DNA from: Phymatolithon calcareum
Taxonomy: Eukaryota; Rhodophyta; Florideophyceae; Hapalidiales
Direction of reading: 5' to 3'
Length of the DNA: 64,000 nucleotides
NCBI GenBank assembly: GCA_977006965.1
Contig: OZ345378.1
Coordinates: 558,001-622,000 of the forward strand
The translations under genes were made by a program, and so were the position numbers. Each line of letters opens with the position of its first letter. Position 1 is the stretch's first letter. Of this stretch, positions 31,166-42,251 are shown one piece after another. The notes under the pieces were generated by a model that saw only the letters and a program-made list of their open reading frames with translations, did no database searches and had not been told where the DNA came from.

Positions 31166-34100
31166 TCAATGTCCAGATTGAACGCCAGCAAACGTAGGCT
31201 GCAGTGTAGCCGCAGCCGACGGGTTCCACCCAATCTGCGGCACCGTAGGTCCGCCCGCCATTCCACTCATCCCGTTCGGCGCACCAGCGGGCGCCATCAA
31301 CATAGGTACTCCGGAGCTAGCGGCTTGACTCGGATTCAGGCCAAACAAAAGCACAGAGGGATCATCATTGACTTCTTCGTCAATCTTCTGCTGCTCGTCT
31401 TCTTTCAGATCGCGTTTCTCCTTGCTTTCCTCTTCGAGGCCCATCAACCGCTGTCCTATTTCTTTCATCGTCTGAATCATGAACGGCATGGCGTGGTCGA
31501 GCACACCGTGTCTCCAAGACAGTTCGAGAGCAACATCAGGCCTAAAGTACTCGAAGCATGTATACAGCACTGCCGTGAAGCATTCGAACAGCTTTTCTGA
31601 CAAGAAATAATTTGCCAATTCCTCCGTGAGCTCCGCGTCACTTGACGCCGCAACGGATTCAATCGCATCCTTGTAAAGCTTGTCCTTCTTCGACACGGCA
31701 ATAGCTTGCTCATACTTCCCGTTTCGCCGGTAGAGCTTGGCTGACACTCTTCGCATATCAATAAGCTTGTGCTTTTCAAGCTTACGAGCGAGAGAGAATT
31801 GATCAAAGTTATCGTACGCATCGATGCTTGCTTCCAACTCGGCAATTGCCTCCTCGGCAACAAGGACATCATGCAGAGCTTCGTTCACATCCGGCACGTT
31901 GCCTTCCTGCACTTTCAGAAGGTAGCCCTTCTGCAACGGCAGAAGCCCCAATTCTCCGTACTTATCTGCGTTCGACTTGCGCAGAATCGAAATAACACGG
32001 GATGACTCAACCTTCGGAGCAAGTACGGTTAGAAGCTCCCCTAAAATTTCAGGCTGCTCTTCAATGTAAAACTGAACAGCCTTGTACATCACTTCCAGAT
32101 TTCCAGCTTTGGTTATCACTGTCGTGAACTCAGACGCAGACCATGCATCAGGTGAATGAGCGATCATGATAAGCGCCGCATTGTCAAACTCGTTGTACTG
32201 CGTATGCAAATACACCATTTCCTTCCACAACATTGCAGCCTCACACGCACGAATAAGGCGCGGAATGTTGCACCTCTGCCACCACATCTTACAATGCTCC
32301 ATCATTTGCTTGCTACGATACTTCGTGAGCAACACTCCCATTTCGGTAAACATAGTCGTGTGTGCGCGATCCAAGGTCAGTCCTTGCTCGAGAAGATCAA
32401 TGATTTCCTGGAAATGGCCACGCTCTTGATAGTATTCAATAAGGTCCATCAATTCGTCTGCCTCCACAACGACATGAAGTCCACAAATCTGCGCAAGACG
32501 GAATTCCTTGGAGTCCACGCATGCGAAGCAAACTGCACGCCAAGTTCGAACCCGATCTGCCTTTCGCGCTGCTTCAACAGCTCCCTGGAAATCGCCCATG
32601 CGAACAAGAACAGGCGCTAGCTTGCCGTAGTTATTGACAGCTGAGAACAATAGCTTTGCGGCAGCATAAAGTTCATCTTCAACACATCGATCTCCGGCTT
32701 CCTCCAAATCGGCTCCATTTGGAAGTGAAATGAATTCCTCCACTTCAGTAAGTTTCTTACACTTGCACAAGGCAAAAATGATTTCGGTGTCCACAACCTT
32801 GATGTCCTTCACCTTGTTTCGCACAAATTTGAGAAACTTGACGACAAGCTCGTAGTCCTCGGCATTTCCACCTTCTTGAGCAGCTTTGATGACACTCATA
32901 TAGGGACCAGGATCCTTGGCTTTCATCAAGGAGCTCACACCAGCAGCCATCTGTCCATTTTCCAATTGGGAGACTCCAAGCTTGCTCCAGACAGGAGCGA
33001 TATCCACTTTGAGAGCATACTCCTCCGCACGAGGGAAATCCTTCATGTGATCTAAAATAATACCAATAGCCAAGTCGTGCTGCTCGAACTTCTGATGTAT
33101 AGCGAAAGCTTCTTCGAACAGCTCTTCACCTACTGCCACTTGCGCGATGTCAGCACCATCGTAGTTGTCGAGGCGTCGAACATATTCCATAACACGACCA
33201 GTATCGGCCTTAATCGCGGTTAGAATAAGCAAGTTCTGCAGATTAGTGTTCCGCGCGAAGGTGGAGTTCGAAGTTTGGAGAACCAACTTCTCGAGCATTT
33301 CCATCAACTTATCCGGCATGTTCGCGGTCATGAATGCCTTCACTGCACCTGAGATTTTGTTCGGCTCCCGAGTTTCAGGAAGGGCAGTCGAGATGACCTG
33401 TTCCACAATAAGAGAACGGTGCTCATTCGAGCTATCCAAAACTTGTTCATAGAGCTCTGGACTTCCTCTATCCACAAGATAGCGTGCTTGGTCCTTAAAA
33501 AGCTGGTGCTTATTCGTGACCTCCAACACCTCCTCGTCGCAATTCCCGCGCTTGTACGCAACAAAAGCCAAGTACGGATCACGCTTCTCGCAAAAAGCAC
33601 CAACAGCACGCGAATCGTAGTACGCATTCGTGTCGAGGAAATGTTCCGGATTGATATTGCTCTCAACATAAACCTTAGCAATGCCGGAATGCACACCAAC
33701 GTCGGTAGACCCATCGGCAACTCTTGACTCCAGGAACTGCAACAGCATTTTAAGCTTGCCATGCTTTTCAACTTCCTCAACAAGCTCTTCCACGGGAACT
33801 GTATTCTTGACAGACATTATCAGTCTCTTTATCATGTCTTCGTCTTGATCCATGTCCAGCAGAGAGCCCACGGCAGCTGGACACTTAAGAGGGTTCACGC
33901 GCTGCACATAGCCTTCCACAAATTTGAGCTGCTTGTTCTTAACCATGAACTTGACCATCTCGTCAACGAAGCCGAACCGGTCGCAAACGTTGATCAACGG
34001 GCGTGGGTCGCGCAAACGATTATCCATGAGGAACTTCTTCGCTCTTTCAGGGTCATAGACATTGGACTCCCTGGTGAGCCTCTCTGCTTCTTGGAACTGT

Positions 34101-36373
34101 CCAACGTTGCAGGCAACTTCCAAAAACTTGAAGTGCACTTCTGGATCCTCAGAAAATCCAACGACCGCTTGCAGGTAGTAGAAAAGGGCATCTTTCTGCT
34201 TCACGGCAGAAAAGACCTCCATGAGTCTCTCTGCACCAATGTCCTCGGTATGCTTCGCAGCGACCTCAACGCAAAGTTGCAAGTTTGCCCGGACATTAGA
34301 GTTGATGAGCTCCTTGATACAGTCCAGTCGGTCGTCCGGGGTGAGATTCGAGAAGTAATTCACAAGAAACTCAGGATTGATGACATGGGTGTTCTGCATG
34401 ACGCGTTTGACATCCGTAAGATCACTGTAGTTCTCCAAAGCATGCTGGAAAAGGCCAGCACGCTCACACAACATCGCAATTTTCTGCTTGTCGTAATGAT
34501 GCCAAATATCTTGCTGCAATATCACGTCCGCAACTTGAGGAGCGTTCATGAGATTCGCCTCCAATACCTTAGTTTGAAGCTCGCCGTCCTCGGGTCTGTC
34601 TGCCTTCATGTTATCCAGGCAGTAAGAGGTAGCTTCTTGCAGCATGCCCCGGTTCATGAACGTGTCAAACATGGCACCATGATCAATTCCGCGATTGTCA
34701 GTGGCCATGTGCGCGGGTACGAGCTGACCGCCGCTCCCCACTCCAGCTTGCTGGAGCGCATTGGCAAGCTCGAGAGCGGCCTGAGGAGAATACTGGGAAG
34801 CCATTTGTACAAGTTCGGTCGCATTGACTTCCATTCCAACTTTCTGTGCATAAGGGGCCACTTTCGTTACTTGCCCCATCTGAATCAAACATTGGATCAC
34901 CTTGCGATGCGACTTGGTCCTAATAAAAACAGCAAGTGCAAGGTTGACGTTTGTTGCAAGCATGAGGTCACCAAGCTGTTCCGAGCACTCAACCTTGTCC
35001 TCTTGGAGCCATTTCTCCATCAAGTTCAATGAGTTCTTGGCCAGAAGTTGCATGGCTAACTCCACTGCTTCGATTTGATTCAGCTTACCTCGCTCCAACA
35101 ACGCCTGGAAATAGATAAGTAAAGCTGTGCGACCGGATTCATCAACAGGAACAGCTTTGAATCTGGCAATGGTATCTGGCGTACGCAGAGAGCCAGCAGG
35201 AGAGTCGGCCGCAACCAGGGCGGCCTCTCTGTACTTACCCTCCCTGAAAAGCTCAAAGAAATGCTCTGTGAAAAGATTTTCAGCACCTGGAAATCCGTTG
35301 CGCGATGCCAGTCGAGTTGCTAGTTCAACGTCATTAAGCTTGTTCATCACGTAAGGCACAACTGCTTCGGGTACGACATTTACCGCTAGCACTTTGCCAC
35401 CGCGGTTGACCGCTAGCAGACCCCCAGTTTTGGTGTGCGGTGCAGTCGCGAACATCGTGGTTTCCGATACTCGGTTCATGTAGAGTGCGTTTCCGCTCTC
35501 CACATCGTACAAATGGACATATCCCATTTTTGTTACAAGAAACACGATTGAGAATCTGGACGACATTTGAAGAGCGATGGGGAAATCGTTGGGCATTTCA
35601 GGAGGATAGTAAATATCTTCCATTTTCTTGCCAAAACTTGGGGAACCTGCCGGTTTCTTCTCAGTAGCAACTTCGATTACATGAAGGCGGGAAGTTCCTG
35701 AGGCAGTTTTGGAGGCGAAGGCGAAGAGAGTGATTGGAACACCCTCCATATCCAGACTTGCAAAGGTCGCGGCATGGCCTTCTATCGCCTGGGATATCTT
35801 CTTGTTGACAGAATACAGCTGCAAGTTACCCCCAACGCGACCCCCTTCTTGTGCCGAGATTCCAACAAGAACAAGCCATTCTTCAGAGGGATCACCGCGA
35901 TAGTTGATAATCTGCGAAGAGGCCAGAGAGGCATGGCGATCGAACATTTTGACGGGTTCCGACGTGGCATCATCGGCACGCCAGTGGTAGACGGCAGAGG
36001 AAGTGACAATGCCAAGAGTTCTCTGCGAAATCCACTTCCAAAAGACGACGGTGTCCGATAGAGTGCAAACCTTTAGCTTCGTTTTCGCATCGAAGTCAAA
36101 CAATTGTAGCTGGTTGCCGGCCTTCAGCGCAATGACACGTGAGACAGGGTTCATGAGAGCGGAATCGGCGGAAATTGCTCGACGAACAGGCTGCAACGGG
36201 TTGGCCATATCGATTACGGTGAGACTGCCACCAGATCCACTAGCAGGGTTCTCCCGAACGCAAATGTGCTTGTCGGATTCCATAGTACATGTCGAAAAGG
36301 TCAGAGAAGCTGGCTGGACGCCAATGGAGGGGAGGGAGAGGACTTCATCCAGACGGATCGGTCCCCCCGCCAT
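31166..36373 (-). CDS. CLTC: Clathrin heavy chain
   Basis: This uninterrupted frame encodes 1,735 residues. The heavy chain forms the triskelion legs of clathrin coats at the plasma membrane, trans-Golgi and endosomes. The N-terminal seven-bladed propeller (about 1-330) begins with the conserved PASLTFSTCTMESDKHICVRE. It is followed by the alpha-helical linker and the long series of clathrin repeats (to about 1590), including NLQNLLILTAIKAD and LLFSAVNNYGKLA. A trimerisation region follows. The C-terminal ~100 residues comprise an acidic/Lys helix and a Gly/Met/Pro/Ala-rich tail ending QSGH, longer than the animal tail (human protein about 1,675 residues). Uncoating by Hsc70 normally uses a QLMLT-type motif in this tail; here no exact copy is seen. 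No intron interrupts 5.2 kb, in line with the intron-poor window. Confidence 0.97.
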   Translation of the reverse strand: MAGGPIRLDEVLSLPSIGVQPASLTFSTCTMESDKHICVRENPASGSGGSLTVIDMANPLQPVRRAISADSALMNPVSRVIALKAGNQLQLFDFDAKTKLKVCTLSDTVVFWKWISQRTLGIVTSSAVYHWRADDATSEPVKMFDRHASLASSQIINYRGDPSEEWLVLVGISAQEGGRVGGNLQLYSVNKKISQAIEGHAATFASLDMEGVPITLFAFASKTASGTSRLHVIEVATEKKPAGSPSFGKKMEDIYYPPEMPNDFPIALQMSSRFSIVFLVTKMGYVHLYDVESGNALYMNRVSETTMFATAPHTKTGGLLAVNRGGKVLAVNVVPEAVVPYVMNKLNDVELATRLASRNGFPGAENLFTEHFFELFREGKYREAALVAADSPAGSLRTPDTIARFKAVPVDESGRTALLIYFQALLERGKLNQIEAVELAMQLLAKNSLNLMEKWLQEDKVECSEQLGDLMLATNVNLALAVFIRTKSHRKVIQCLIQMGQVTKVAPYAQKVGMEVNATELVQMASQYSPQAALELANALQQAGVGSGGQLVPAHMATDNRGIDHGAMFDTFMNRGMLQEATSYCLDNMKADRPEDGELQTKVLEANLMNAPQVADVILQQDIWHHYDKQKIAMLCERAGLFQHALENYSDLTDVKRVMQNTHVINPEFLVNYFSNLTPDDRLDCIKELINSNVRANLQLCVEVAAKHTEDIGAERLMEVFSAVKQKDALFYYLQAVVGFSEDPEVHFKFLEVACNVGQFQEAERLTRESNVYDPERAKKFLMDNRLRDPRPLINVCDRFGFVDEMVKFMVKNKQLKFVEGYVQRVNPLKCPAAVGSLLDMDQDEDMIKRLIMSVKNTVPVEELVEEVEKHGKLKMLLQFLESRVADGSTDVGVHSGIAKVYVESNINPEHFLDTNAYYDSRAVGAFCEKRDPYLAFVAYKRGNCDEEVLEVTNKHQLFKDQARYLVDRGSPELYEQVLDSSNEHRSLIVEQVISTALPETREPNKISGAVKAFMTANMPDKLMEMLEKLVLQTSNSTFARNTNLQNLLILTAIKADTGRVMEYVRRLDNYDGADIAQVAVGEELFEEAFAIHQKFEQHDLAIGIILDHMKDFPRAEEYALKVDIAPVWSKLGVSQLENGQMAAGVSSLMKAKDPGPYMSVIKAAQEGGNAEDYELVVKFLKFVRNKVKDIKVVDTEIIFALCKCKKLTEVEEFISLPNGADLEEAGDRCVEDELYAAAKLLFSAVNNYGKLAPVLVRMGDFQGAVEAARKADRVRTWRAVCFACVDSKEFRLAQICGLHVVVEADELMDLIEYYQERGHFQEIIDLLEQGLTLDRAHTTMFTEMGVLLTKYRSKQMMEHCKMWWQRCNIPRLIRACEAAMLWKEMVYLHTQYNEFDNAALIMIAHSPDAWSASEFTTVITKAGNLEVMYKAVQFYIEEQPEILGELLTVLAPKVESSRVISILRKSNADKYGELGLLPLQKGYLLKVQEGNVPDVNEALHDVLVAEEAIAELEASIDAYDNFDQFSLARKLEKHKLIDMRRVSAKLYRRNGKYEQAIAVSKKDKLYKDAIESVAASSDAELTEELANYFLSEKLFECFTAVLYTCFEYFRPDVALELSWRHGVLDHAMPFMIQTMKEIGQRLMGLEEESKEKRDLKEDEQQKIDEEVNDDPSVLLFGLNPSQAASSGVPMLMAPAGAPNGMSGMAGGPTVPQIGWNPSAAATLQPTFAGVQSGH

Positions 36374-37568
36374 CCTTGACGGTGCTCTGCCTACTCAAAC
36401 GGAAAAATTATGGAAGTAAGACGGAGAAGAGGGATCTGGGCAGAAATAGGAACCACCTTTTGCGTCCTGCCGGGGGCGCTGTCTAAAGTGCGGGACGTTA
36501 GAGCGCGTTCCGTCGTGAGCCGAGTTGAGCGTTAAGGGGAGTCTTCGCAATTACATGATATTATGGTGGTTGCAAGAACTGTAAGGATGTGTGCACATCA
36601 GATTGTGCCCTGTATGAAACACTTGGCTTATGACATACAGACAATACGTATGCGCAATTCAACTTGATTGATCCAATTCGTCGCGCGTTGTCCACGTTCA
36701 AAATGCCTCCGCATGGCTCTCATATCATAGGTACTGCATTTGTACTGCACACTATTGTCAATCGAAGTGAGAACGATAGCACCGGGCAGCAAAGTGTTTT
36801 GGCACGCATGCTCACTTTGGCAGTTCGAGCATCTCCTCTATTAAATTAGTCTACTGTACGGTGAAGCATTTAAATGCTTCCTAACGTTCTACTGCCTATC
36901 AGGGCTATTTGAGACAGTTGGTTCCTCCAAGGTTAATTTTATGAATGTGTCACAGTTTTCCTGAAGCGTGTTCCAAACGACTTTTTCTATGTTGAGCTTT
37001 TTTGGTGGTATTTGTAAATCACTTCAACAGCCTGACAACTGTTAGCAGTATCACTGCAGATTGTGGTATAGATTTTAGATAGTCGCTTGAAGCCAATATC
37101 AGTGTCAATCACACAATGTACGATGCGCTACGCGGTCAACATCGATGCTGAATCTCCTTGCGCTGTGAAGGATTGTTCATAATTATTACGCATGTTTCCG
37201 CTGTCTCGACGACTCTCCAGGACAGAATTCAATTACTGCAAATCTCTCGCAAGTGCATCCTTTTCAATTTCCGTTGCCGAAGCGCCAAATCAATCAGCAG
37301 TGTATTGGCAGGTCAACTGGAAGACACGAGATACAGTAAATGTAGCCCGCGAGCTCAGCGATATCCGCGACAACTACAATTCGCGCTAAGGCAACGGAAT
37401 GGTCTTATGAAAATGAGGACTTAGAGACGACGGGGTACTGGTCCATAACGTCTTGCGATGAGTAAATACAGCTGTGGGATACTCAATTAACCTTCTTCAC
37501 TTTTGGAAAGTCTAGCTTTTCCAGCTTAAAAGGCCAATATCGCACAAGATCAGACATCAGGCTGTACA
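36374..37568. other. Intergenic region; right part belongs to the duplicated unit
   Basis: It lies upstream of clathrin. From about 37350 on, the sequence is nearly identical to 42252-42472 and represents the 3' flank shared by the two WD40 genes. No separate gene is supported. A short minus-strand frame reading ALARIVVVADI is shared by both copies. Confidence 0.55.
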
Positions 37569-40500
37569 CTACGCCCCCGTACTAGCCGTTAACTCGACCT
37601 CAAAGAAGGCCAGACTTTGATCCGTAAATCTCACCGCAACTCCTTTTCGCTCCGTTAGAGCGTTCTTGAAAGTGCAGAATGATCCACAACGTGAACTTTG
37701 AGTGCTTTCATCAAAAGTTATAATTCTCTCATCGGTATCGTGCACCATTACTTTCAACACGTTCCCCAGAGACCCCGACTCATTATGCTTGACAATACGC
37801 AAATCATCATCTGCATGTACATGGAAATATACTCCGAGATCATTTGATAGTCCATGGTATCGCGACCCCTGTTGTTTGCCTGGAAGGGTAAGCATTAATG
37901 GATCGCTTGCATACATATCAGTGTGGTACACGCTTTTAGGTTGATAGGGGAAGTACGATTGATTCAGGATTCCATGTTGAGCTCGCAATGTTTCCTCGTA
38001 TTGCCCTATATCCCACACAGCAATCAAGGGTGATACGGACGAAGACGCGACCTTCCTGCCATCATCACTTACAGCAATAAATGCTGAAGACCTGTTGGCC
38101 AGGCCCAATTGTGGCGAGGCACCCAAACGTATAGGTACATCATTAACTAATTCGGTTGCCTTCCAGACGCCATCGTTTAGTTTCCACATGCGGACAAGCC
38201 CGTCGTCACTTCCAGAAAAAATTGTTCCATTCGCTGTGCATCGTATGCTGTAGAATCTCAGTCTCAGGTGGCTATCCGTGCAATACAGGTTTTCTGGTTT
38301 TGTGTCAGGATTATACGGTTCTGCCTCGGAGTTTTCTTGAAGATCTGGACATGTCCATACCTTTAAAGGTCCCAGCGATCCGGCGACAACTTTTAGAGGT
38401 TTGTCTTCATCATTTTTCACTGTTGCCGATGCCATGAATGATACACCAAACACACTATCCTCATTCCGAAAGAAGATCACCTTTTTCCCGGATGAGATTC
38501 TCCAGACGCTTACCAACCCTTCTCCATCCCCTGATACTACGAATTTGCCGTCGGGGGATACGTCAAGAGAGAATATCGCGGTGAGGTTCTTATCAAATTC
38601 CTGCTCGGTCTTCCCTTTGACAACATTCCAAATCCGCAAAACATGGTCTTCATGGGCCACAACAACTCGTCTGTTGTCCGGCAGTACGGCAACCGAAAAC
38701 ACTAAGTCGTGCTTCGTCCTTACAATGCGAGTTTCGTGAGCTACCTCAGGAATATATTTCCCTTTCTCATCCTTAATGGTCCAGAACATTAGTTGCGCCC
38801 CGGCACAACTGACAACGTGCTTCTTGTTTGGCGTGATCGCAAGATATAATACAGAGGAGTTGTGTCCCTTAATTCTTGAAACACACTCTCCAGAGGAAGT
38901 ATCCCACACTCGCACAGAATACGATTGAGATTCTGCACTCGGGGAGTATCCTTTTGTTCCAGAAGATGACACACGATCCTCACCGGCCGTGAGGATGAGC
39001 TCTCCATCCTTTGACATTGCTATTGCGGAAGACACGGTATTGATCCCACTTCTCACTGCAATTGCAATATCCGTTCTCGGAGACTCGAAACACGGGTTTA
39101 ACGGTCTCAACCATGGGCGCTCGGCATATATTCTTATGCTTTCCAATAGTGTCGCAATAACAGCAAAACGGAGACTGCCTTTCATCAACCGACCATAAAG
39201 CTGAGTAGCCAGTTGGGAACACAAATTATGATTTTCTAGCGGTTCGCAGATTGCAGATTGTAAAACAGGGCGAATGAGCATTAGAGCATTCCGGATGAGG
39301 CGATACCCTTCTCTTTCGAATACATTCAACGCTGGAGTCTTCACAGAAAGCAGAGCGTCATACCCATGCTTGACCAGATGTAAAATTCCGTCACTGCTCG
39401 ATTGGGAGTGCTTTAGAATCCATCGAAAATCAACCAGAATCCTTTTTAGATCATGAATATATCGCCTGTCGACCAAGCCAGAGATGAGCGCACGCAAGGA
39501 CTCTGAGCTGTGCAAGTCAGGTGACGCCCAGTAAGCTCGTTCGCCCGCGAAGGTAGTTCCACATCTCTGCAAAACAGCAATCCAATTCTCGTCCAATGCA
39601 GCCTCATTAATAACGCCAAGAGCTTGTCCATTTCCTTTATGGCCACCCGCAGGATGAACCGATGTTAATCTTTGATGAGGCACACGATGCATGTCTCCAG
39701 AGTGAAGAGCCACAAGAGTGCGTCCTTGTACAATTGTGGAATCGGCCATTGCAGCACGATTTATATCCTTTGCCTCGTGGACGACTATTATATTATCATC
39801 GACAGACGTTGACGTCGCGAAGCCAGCCTGGGTTGCCTTGACGCGAAACAGTTCCCGAAAAGTTTGGCCACGGCCTGTCGTTCCTGCTGCTTTCGAAAGT
39901 CTTAGTTCACGCTTTATAGCGTTGTTCACAGCTTGCCGAGTTTGCGTCTTGGATGAATTGGGATCTTGGGCTTCGTAAATAACAGAAGCCAATATGTATC
40001 GACATATGTCAGCATCACCGCCATCCGTAAAGTCTTCTTGTTTCAACGCTCCCATGAAACTATCCCAAACTAGCTTCTGAGAATTCTTGGAAATGGTGGT
40101 GATCCAACCTCGCATATCCCTCATCGGAACTTCACGGTCTGAGAAAAATGGCACTGGAGGAATTTCCAACACAAACTTGTCGGCTGATGCTGACCATCGC
40201 CTGCCCGCCCCCGTGAGCCTTCTTCTTTTTGCACGAGGGGCTCCTTGCAAAGGGCGCGAATGTAAACCGGCTAAAGAGAAGTTTCGCGGAGCTGGAGCTA
40301 TTTGCGCAAGCGGTGAAGCAAATGGAAAGACGGGGAGTTGCGGGCGGCCACGAACGTCGTTTTGTGGGGGAATTTTCGCCTGAGGTCCTTCCTGAGAGTT
40401 CACTGGTTGAGGTGAAAGGGATTGGGATCGCGTGCTTCGATCGGCTTGCCCATGTTGGGCAGACGTCTTTGTTTTCGTCACGTCCGAGTGTTTCAGCGCA

Positions 40501-40660
40501 CTTCCGAAAGCAACAGCATTCGCCTTTTCACTCAACGGGGGTACCAGAGAGCCGACGGAACTTCTCTTTGCCGCATACTGCAGCTGATTCCTTGATGGAG
40601 TGCGTGGTGGTGATTCTGAAGATGGACCTGACATTCGTTCTCGCTTGCTAGGACGTCAAC
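37350..40660 (-). repeat. Tandem duplication, copy 1
   Basis: The unit includes the 3' flank, the whole 1,021-residue WD40 gene and a little 5' flank. Homology with copy 2 (42252-45610) is strongest in the 3' flank and the C-terminal coding part; it starts abruptly at about 37350/42252. Confidence 0.85.
37569..40634 (-). CDS. WD40-repeat protein with STAND-type linker, paralogue 1
   Basis: This single-exon gene encodes 1,021 residues. Residues 1-130 are disordered; RAKRRR (134-139) is a likely nuclear signal. Residues ~145-275 form an unrecognised conserved domain (VPMRDMRGWITTISKNSQKLVW, RYILASVIYEAQDPN, TGRGQTFRELF). Residues ~390-520 look like the helical linker found before the propeller in NACHT/NB-ARC-WD40 proteins: LVDFRWIL, ALMLIRPVLQSAI, SQLATQLYGRL and ERPWLRPLNPCFESP. 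About 535-910 carry WD-type repeats (SVRVWDTSSGECVSRIKGH, VSVWRISSGKKV, SGSDDGLVRMWKL). A conserved C-terminal domain follows, containing HADDDLRIVKH and SLAFFEVEL. No Walker A or B motif is present. The function is unknown; a sensor or adaptor role is inference from architecture. Confidence 0.8.
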   Translation of the reverse strand: MSGPSSESPPRTPSRNQLQYAAKRSSVGSLVPPLSEKANAVAFGSALKHSDVTKTKTSAQHGQADRSTRSQSLSPQPVNSQEGPQAKIPPQNDVRGRPQLPVFPFASPLAQIAPAPRNFSLAGLHSRPLQGAPRAKRRRLTGAGRRWSASADKFVLEIPPVPFFSDREVPMRDMRGWITTISKNSQKLVWDSFMGALKQEDFTDGGDADICRYILASVIYEAQDPNSSKTQTRQAVNNAIKRELRLSKAAGTTGRGQTFRELFRVKATQAGFATSTSVDDNIIVVHEAKDINRAAMADSTIVQGRTLVALHSGDMHRVPHQRLTSVHPAGGHKGNGQALGVINEAALDENWIAVLQRCGTTFAGERAYWASPDLHSSESLRALISGLVDRRYIHDLKRILVDFRWILKHSQSSSDGILHLVKHGYDALLSVKTPALNVFEREGYRLIRNALMLIRPVLQSAICEPLENHNLCSQLATQLYGRLMKGSLRFAVIATLLESIRIYAERPWLRPLNPCFESPRTDIAIAVRSGINTVSSAIAMSKDGELILTAGEDRVSSSGTKGYSPSAESQSYSVRVWDTSSGECVSRIKGHNSSVLYLAITPNKKHVVSCAGAQLMFWTIKDEKGKYIPEVAHETRIVRTKHDLVFSVAVLPDNRRVVVAHEDHVLRIWNVVKGKTEQEFDKNLTAIFSLDVSPDGKFVVSGDGEGLVSVWRISSGKKVIFFRNEDSVFGVSFMASATVKNDEDKPLKVVAGSLGPLKVWTCPDLQENSEAEPYNPDTKPENLYCTDSHLRLRFYSIRCTANGTIFSGSDDGLVRMWKLNDGVWKATELVNDVPIRLGASPQLGLANRSSAFIAVSDDGRKVASSSVSPLIAVWDIGQYEETLRAQHGILNQSYFPYQPKSVYHTDMYASDPLMLTLPGKQQGSRYHGLSNDLGVYFHVHADDDLRIVKHNESGSLGNVLKVMVHDTDERIITFDESTQSSRCGSFCTFKNALTERKGVAVRFTDQSLAFFEVELTASTGA

Positions 40661-41894
40661 AGCACTTGGTGTGTTGTCGCTAGTGGAGGGTTCTCCAACA
40701 GGTGTGAATACTAGTGTCTGGGTTCGGTTGTCCAACGGACTGGTTCTTTCAATTGTTTTTTGGAAAATTTTCGGCTGCTCACGAAACAAAAAGGCACGAT
40801 TAATCGGTAATAACGAATGGTATTGTCTAAGAAAAGGTATTATCATACATGTGCTTTCGTTCTGAGGCAGTGCAGAAATGTCCTCGACGATCGGAAAGCC
40901 TGTCCTTGTCCCTCGCTAACCTACAGTTAATTTTTGCACGACTCGCTCATATGCTAGAAGACGGCGTGAGTAGCGAACCTAAGTTGCCGAGGAGCAGTAC
41001 AAATTGCGACGGACATTTGCAGAAAATCTGGTTTCTCGGTATGCATGGTGTCGTGTTTGCTTTTAACAAATGTGGGCGGAAATGGAACACAGTTGGGACT
41101 AACTTTTCCACGCAACCATATCTAGAATGAATCCCGTCCAGGAGTATCTCAGAGGCCTCCTAGATGCTGAGTAACGTACATTTTGTGCAGCTCAGATATC
41201 CTGCAAAAAAAGCATGCAACCAAGAGGAGTGTGTGCGATTAGCTTCAGGAGGCGTTGCTATTGCTTGGCGTGACTTCAAGTCCTGAAGGTCCCTGCGCAA
41301 TGGACCCAGTCGCTGCCATGAAATTTTGGCAGTTTGCACCTTTGCCAAAGGTCTTCCATCTCCACCGCAATGTCAAACAATGGCTACGCAAGGCCTATCC
41401 TAACAATCAATGCTGCAACTGCGATGTGGAGCAATTGTTAAGTACAGTACCGTAGTTCATGCCCCTGCAGAGATTATCCGAAATCGGGGACGACTCCCAA
41501 ATTTTGAAGCATTAAAGGAGCGAAGAATCGGATAATGATCATGTTTGCATTCTTCGCGAGCAGATCACCGCGGAACCGCGGACGAGAAGGCAATGGACAA
41601 ACCGTTTTCTGTTTGTGTCAAACATGTACAGTACTGTCGCTACACAAAGACCCGGATGCACCTTTCTTTTATTTGGAATGCTGACGTAACATCTGTTGCA
41701 CTACATTGTCGAGTGTCGAGCAGGTGCACAGCTTGACTTCTAATGCACCACTCTGACCAACAGTGGACATGCGTGTCTTGTACTTTTTTATTTGAAGGAG
41801 GACTGTACACGAGGAAAGGAAAGATTTTAGCGCCGAAAAGAGGCACTCGGTAGTTTGGGTGAAATCAAATCGAGTTTGTTCATGCACAACTCCT
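40635..41894. other. Intergenic region within the WD40 array
   Basis: It separates copy 1 from the relic and copy 2. The first bases upstream of the copy-1 ATG resemble the 5' flank of copy 2. Two TACTGTAC-type motifs lie at about 41444 and 41627. No gene was recognised. Confidence 0.5.
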
Positions 41895-42251
41895 TTAATG
41901 GTTTTCAACTATTCCAGCGTCCAGTTCCACATCAAAGAAGACTAGGCGTGCGTCAAGAAACTTCATGGCCCCCTTCCCCCCAATTGTACTGTCGTTGCTA
42001 TTGGGAATTGTTCCACATCGTCGATCTTCAAAGTTATCGAAGTCAACGCATCCCTCTTCGGTATTGCACAGAATCACATCCAACAAGTTTTCAGGACTCG
42101 CCAACGGCTCGACAAGAGGCAAACTGTCATCACCATGCTCAGTAAAACACATCCACAATCGTTGGGTAGTTGTTCCACCGGTTTGCTCGAAGAAAGCATG
42201 TATCAGCAGTGTATCGTTGGGTGAACCGGAATACATGATATAAAGTTTCAC
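41895..42251 (-). pseudogene. Relic of a third WD40-family gene (C-terminal part)
   Basis: The 118-codon frame has no ATG start (GTG at 42251). Its sequence parallels the C-terminus of the two neighbouring WD40 proteins: HGDDSLPLV versus HADDDLRIV, DRRCGTIPNSND versus SSRCGSFCTFKN, and DARLVFFDVELDAG versus DQSLAFFEVELTASTG. The frame stays open a further ~20 codons upstream, across the edge of the duplicated unit, before a stop. It is therefore most likely the truncated end of a third, diverged family member. I find no start codon or WD repeats for it, so it is unlikely to be functional. Confidence 0.6.

Noticed and set aside
33761-35032. 423-codon open frame antisense to clathrin heavy chain
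   Set aside because: It lies wholly within the conserved clathrin repeats on the other strand, shows no domain, and is explained by the codon composition of the real gene.
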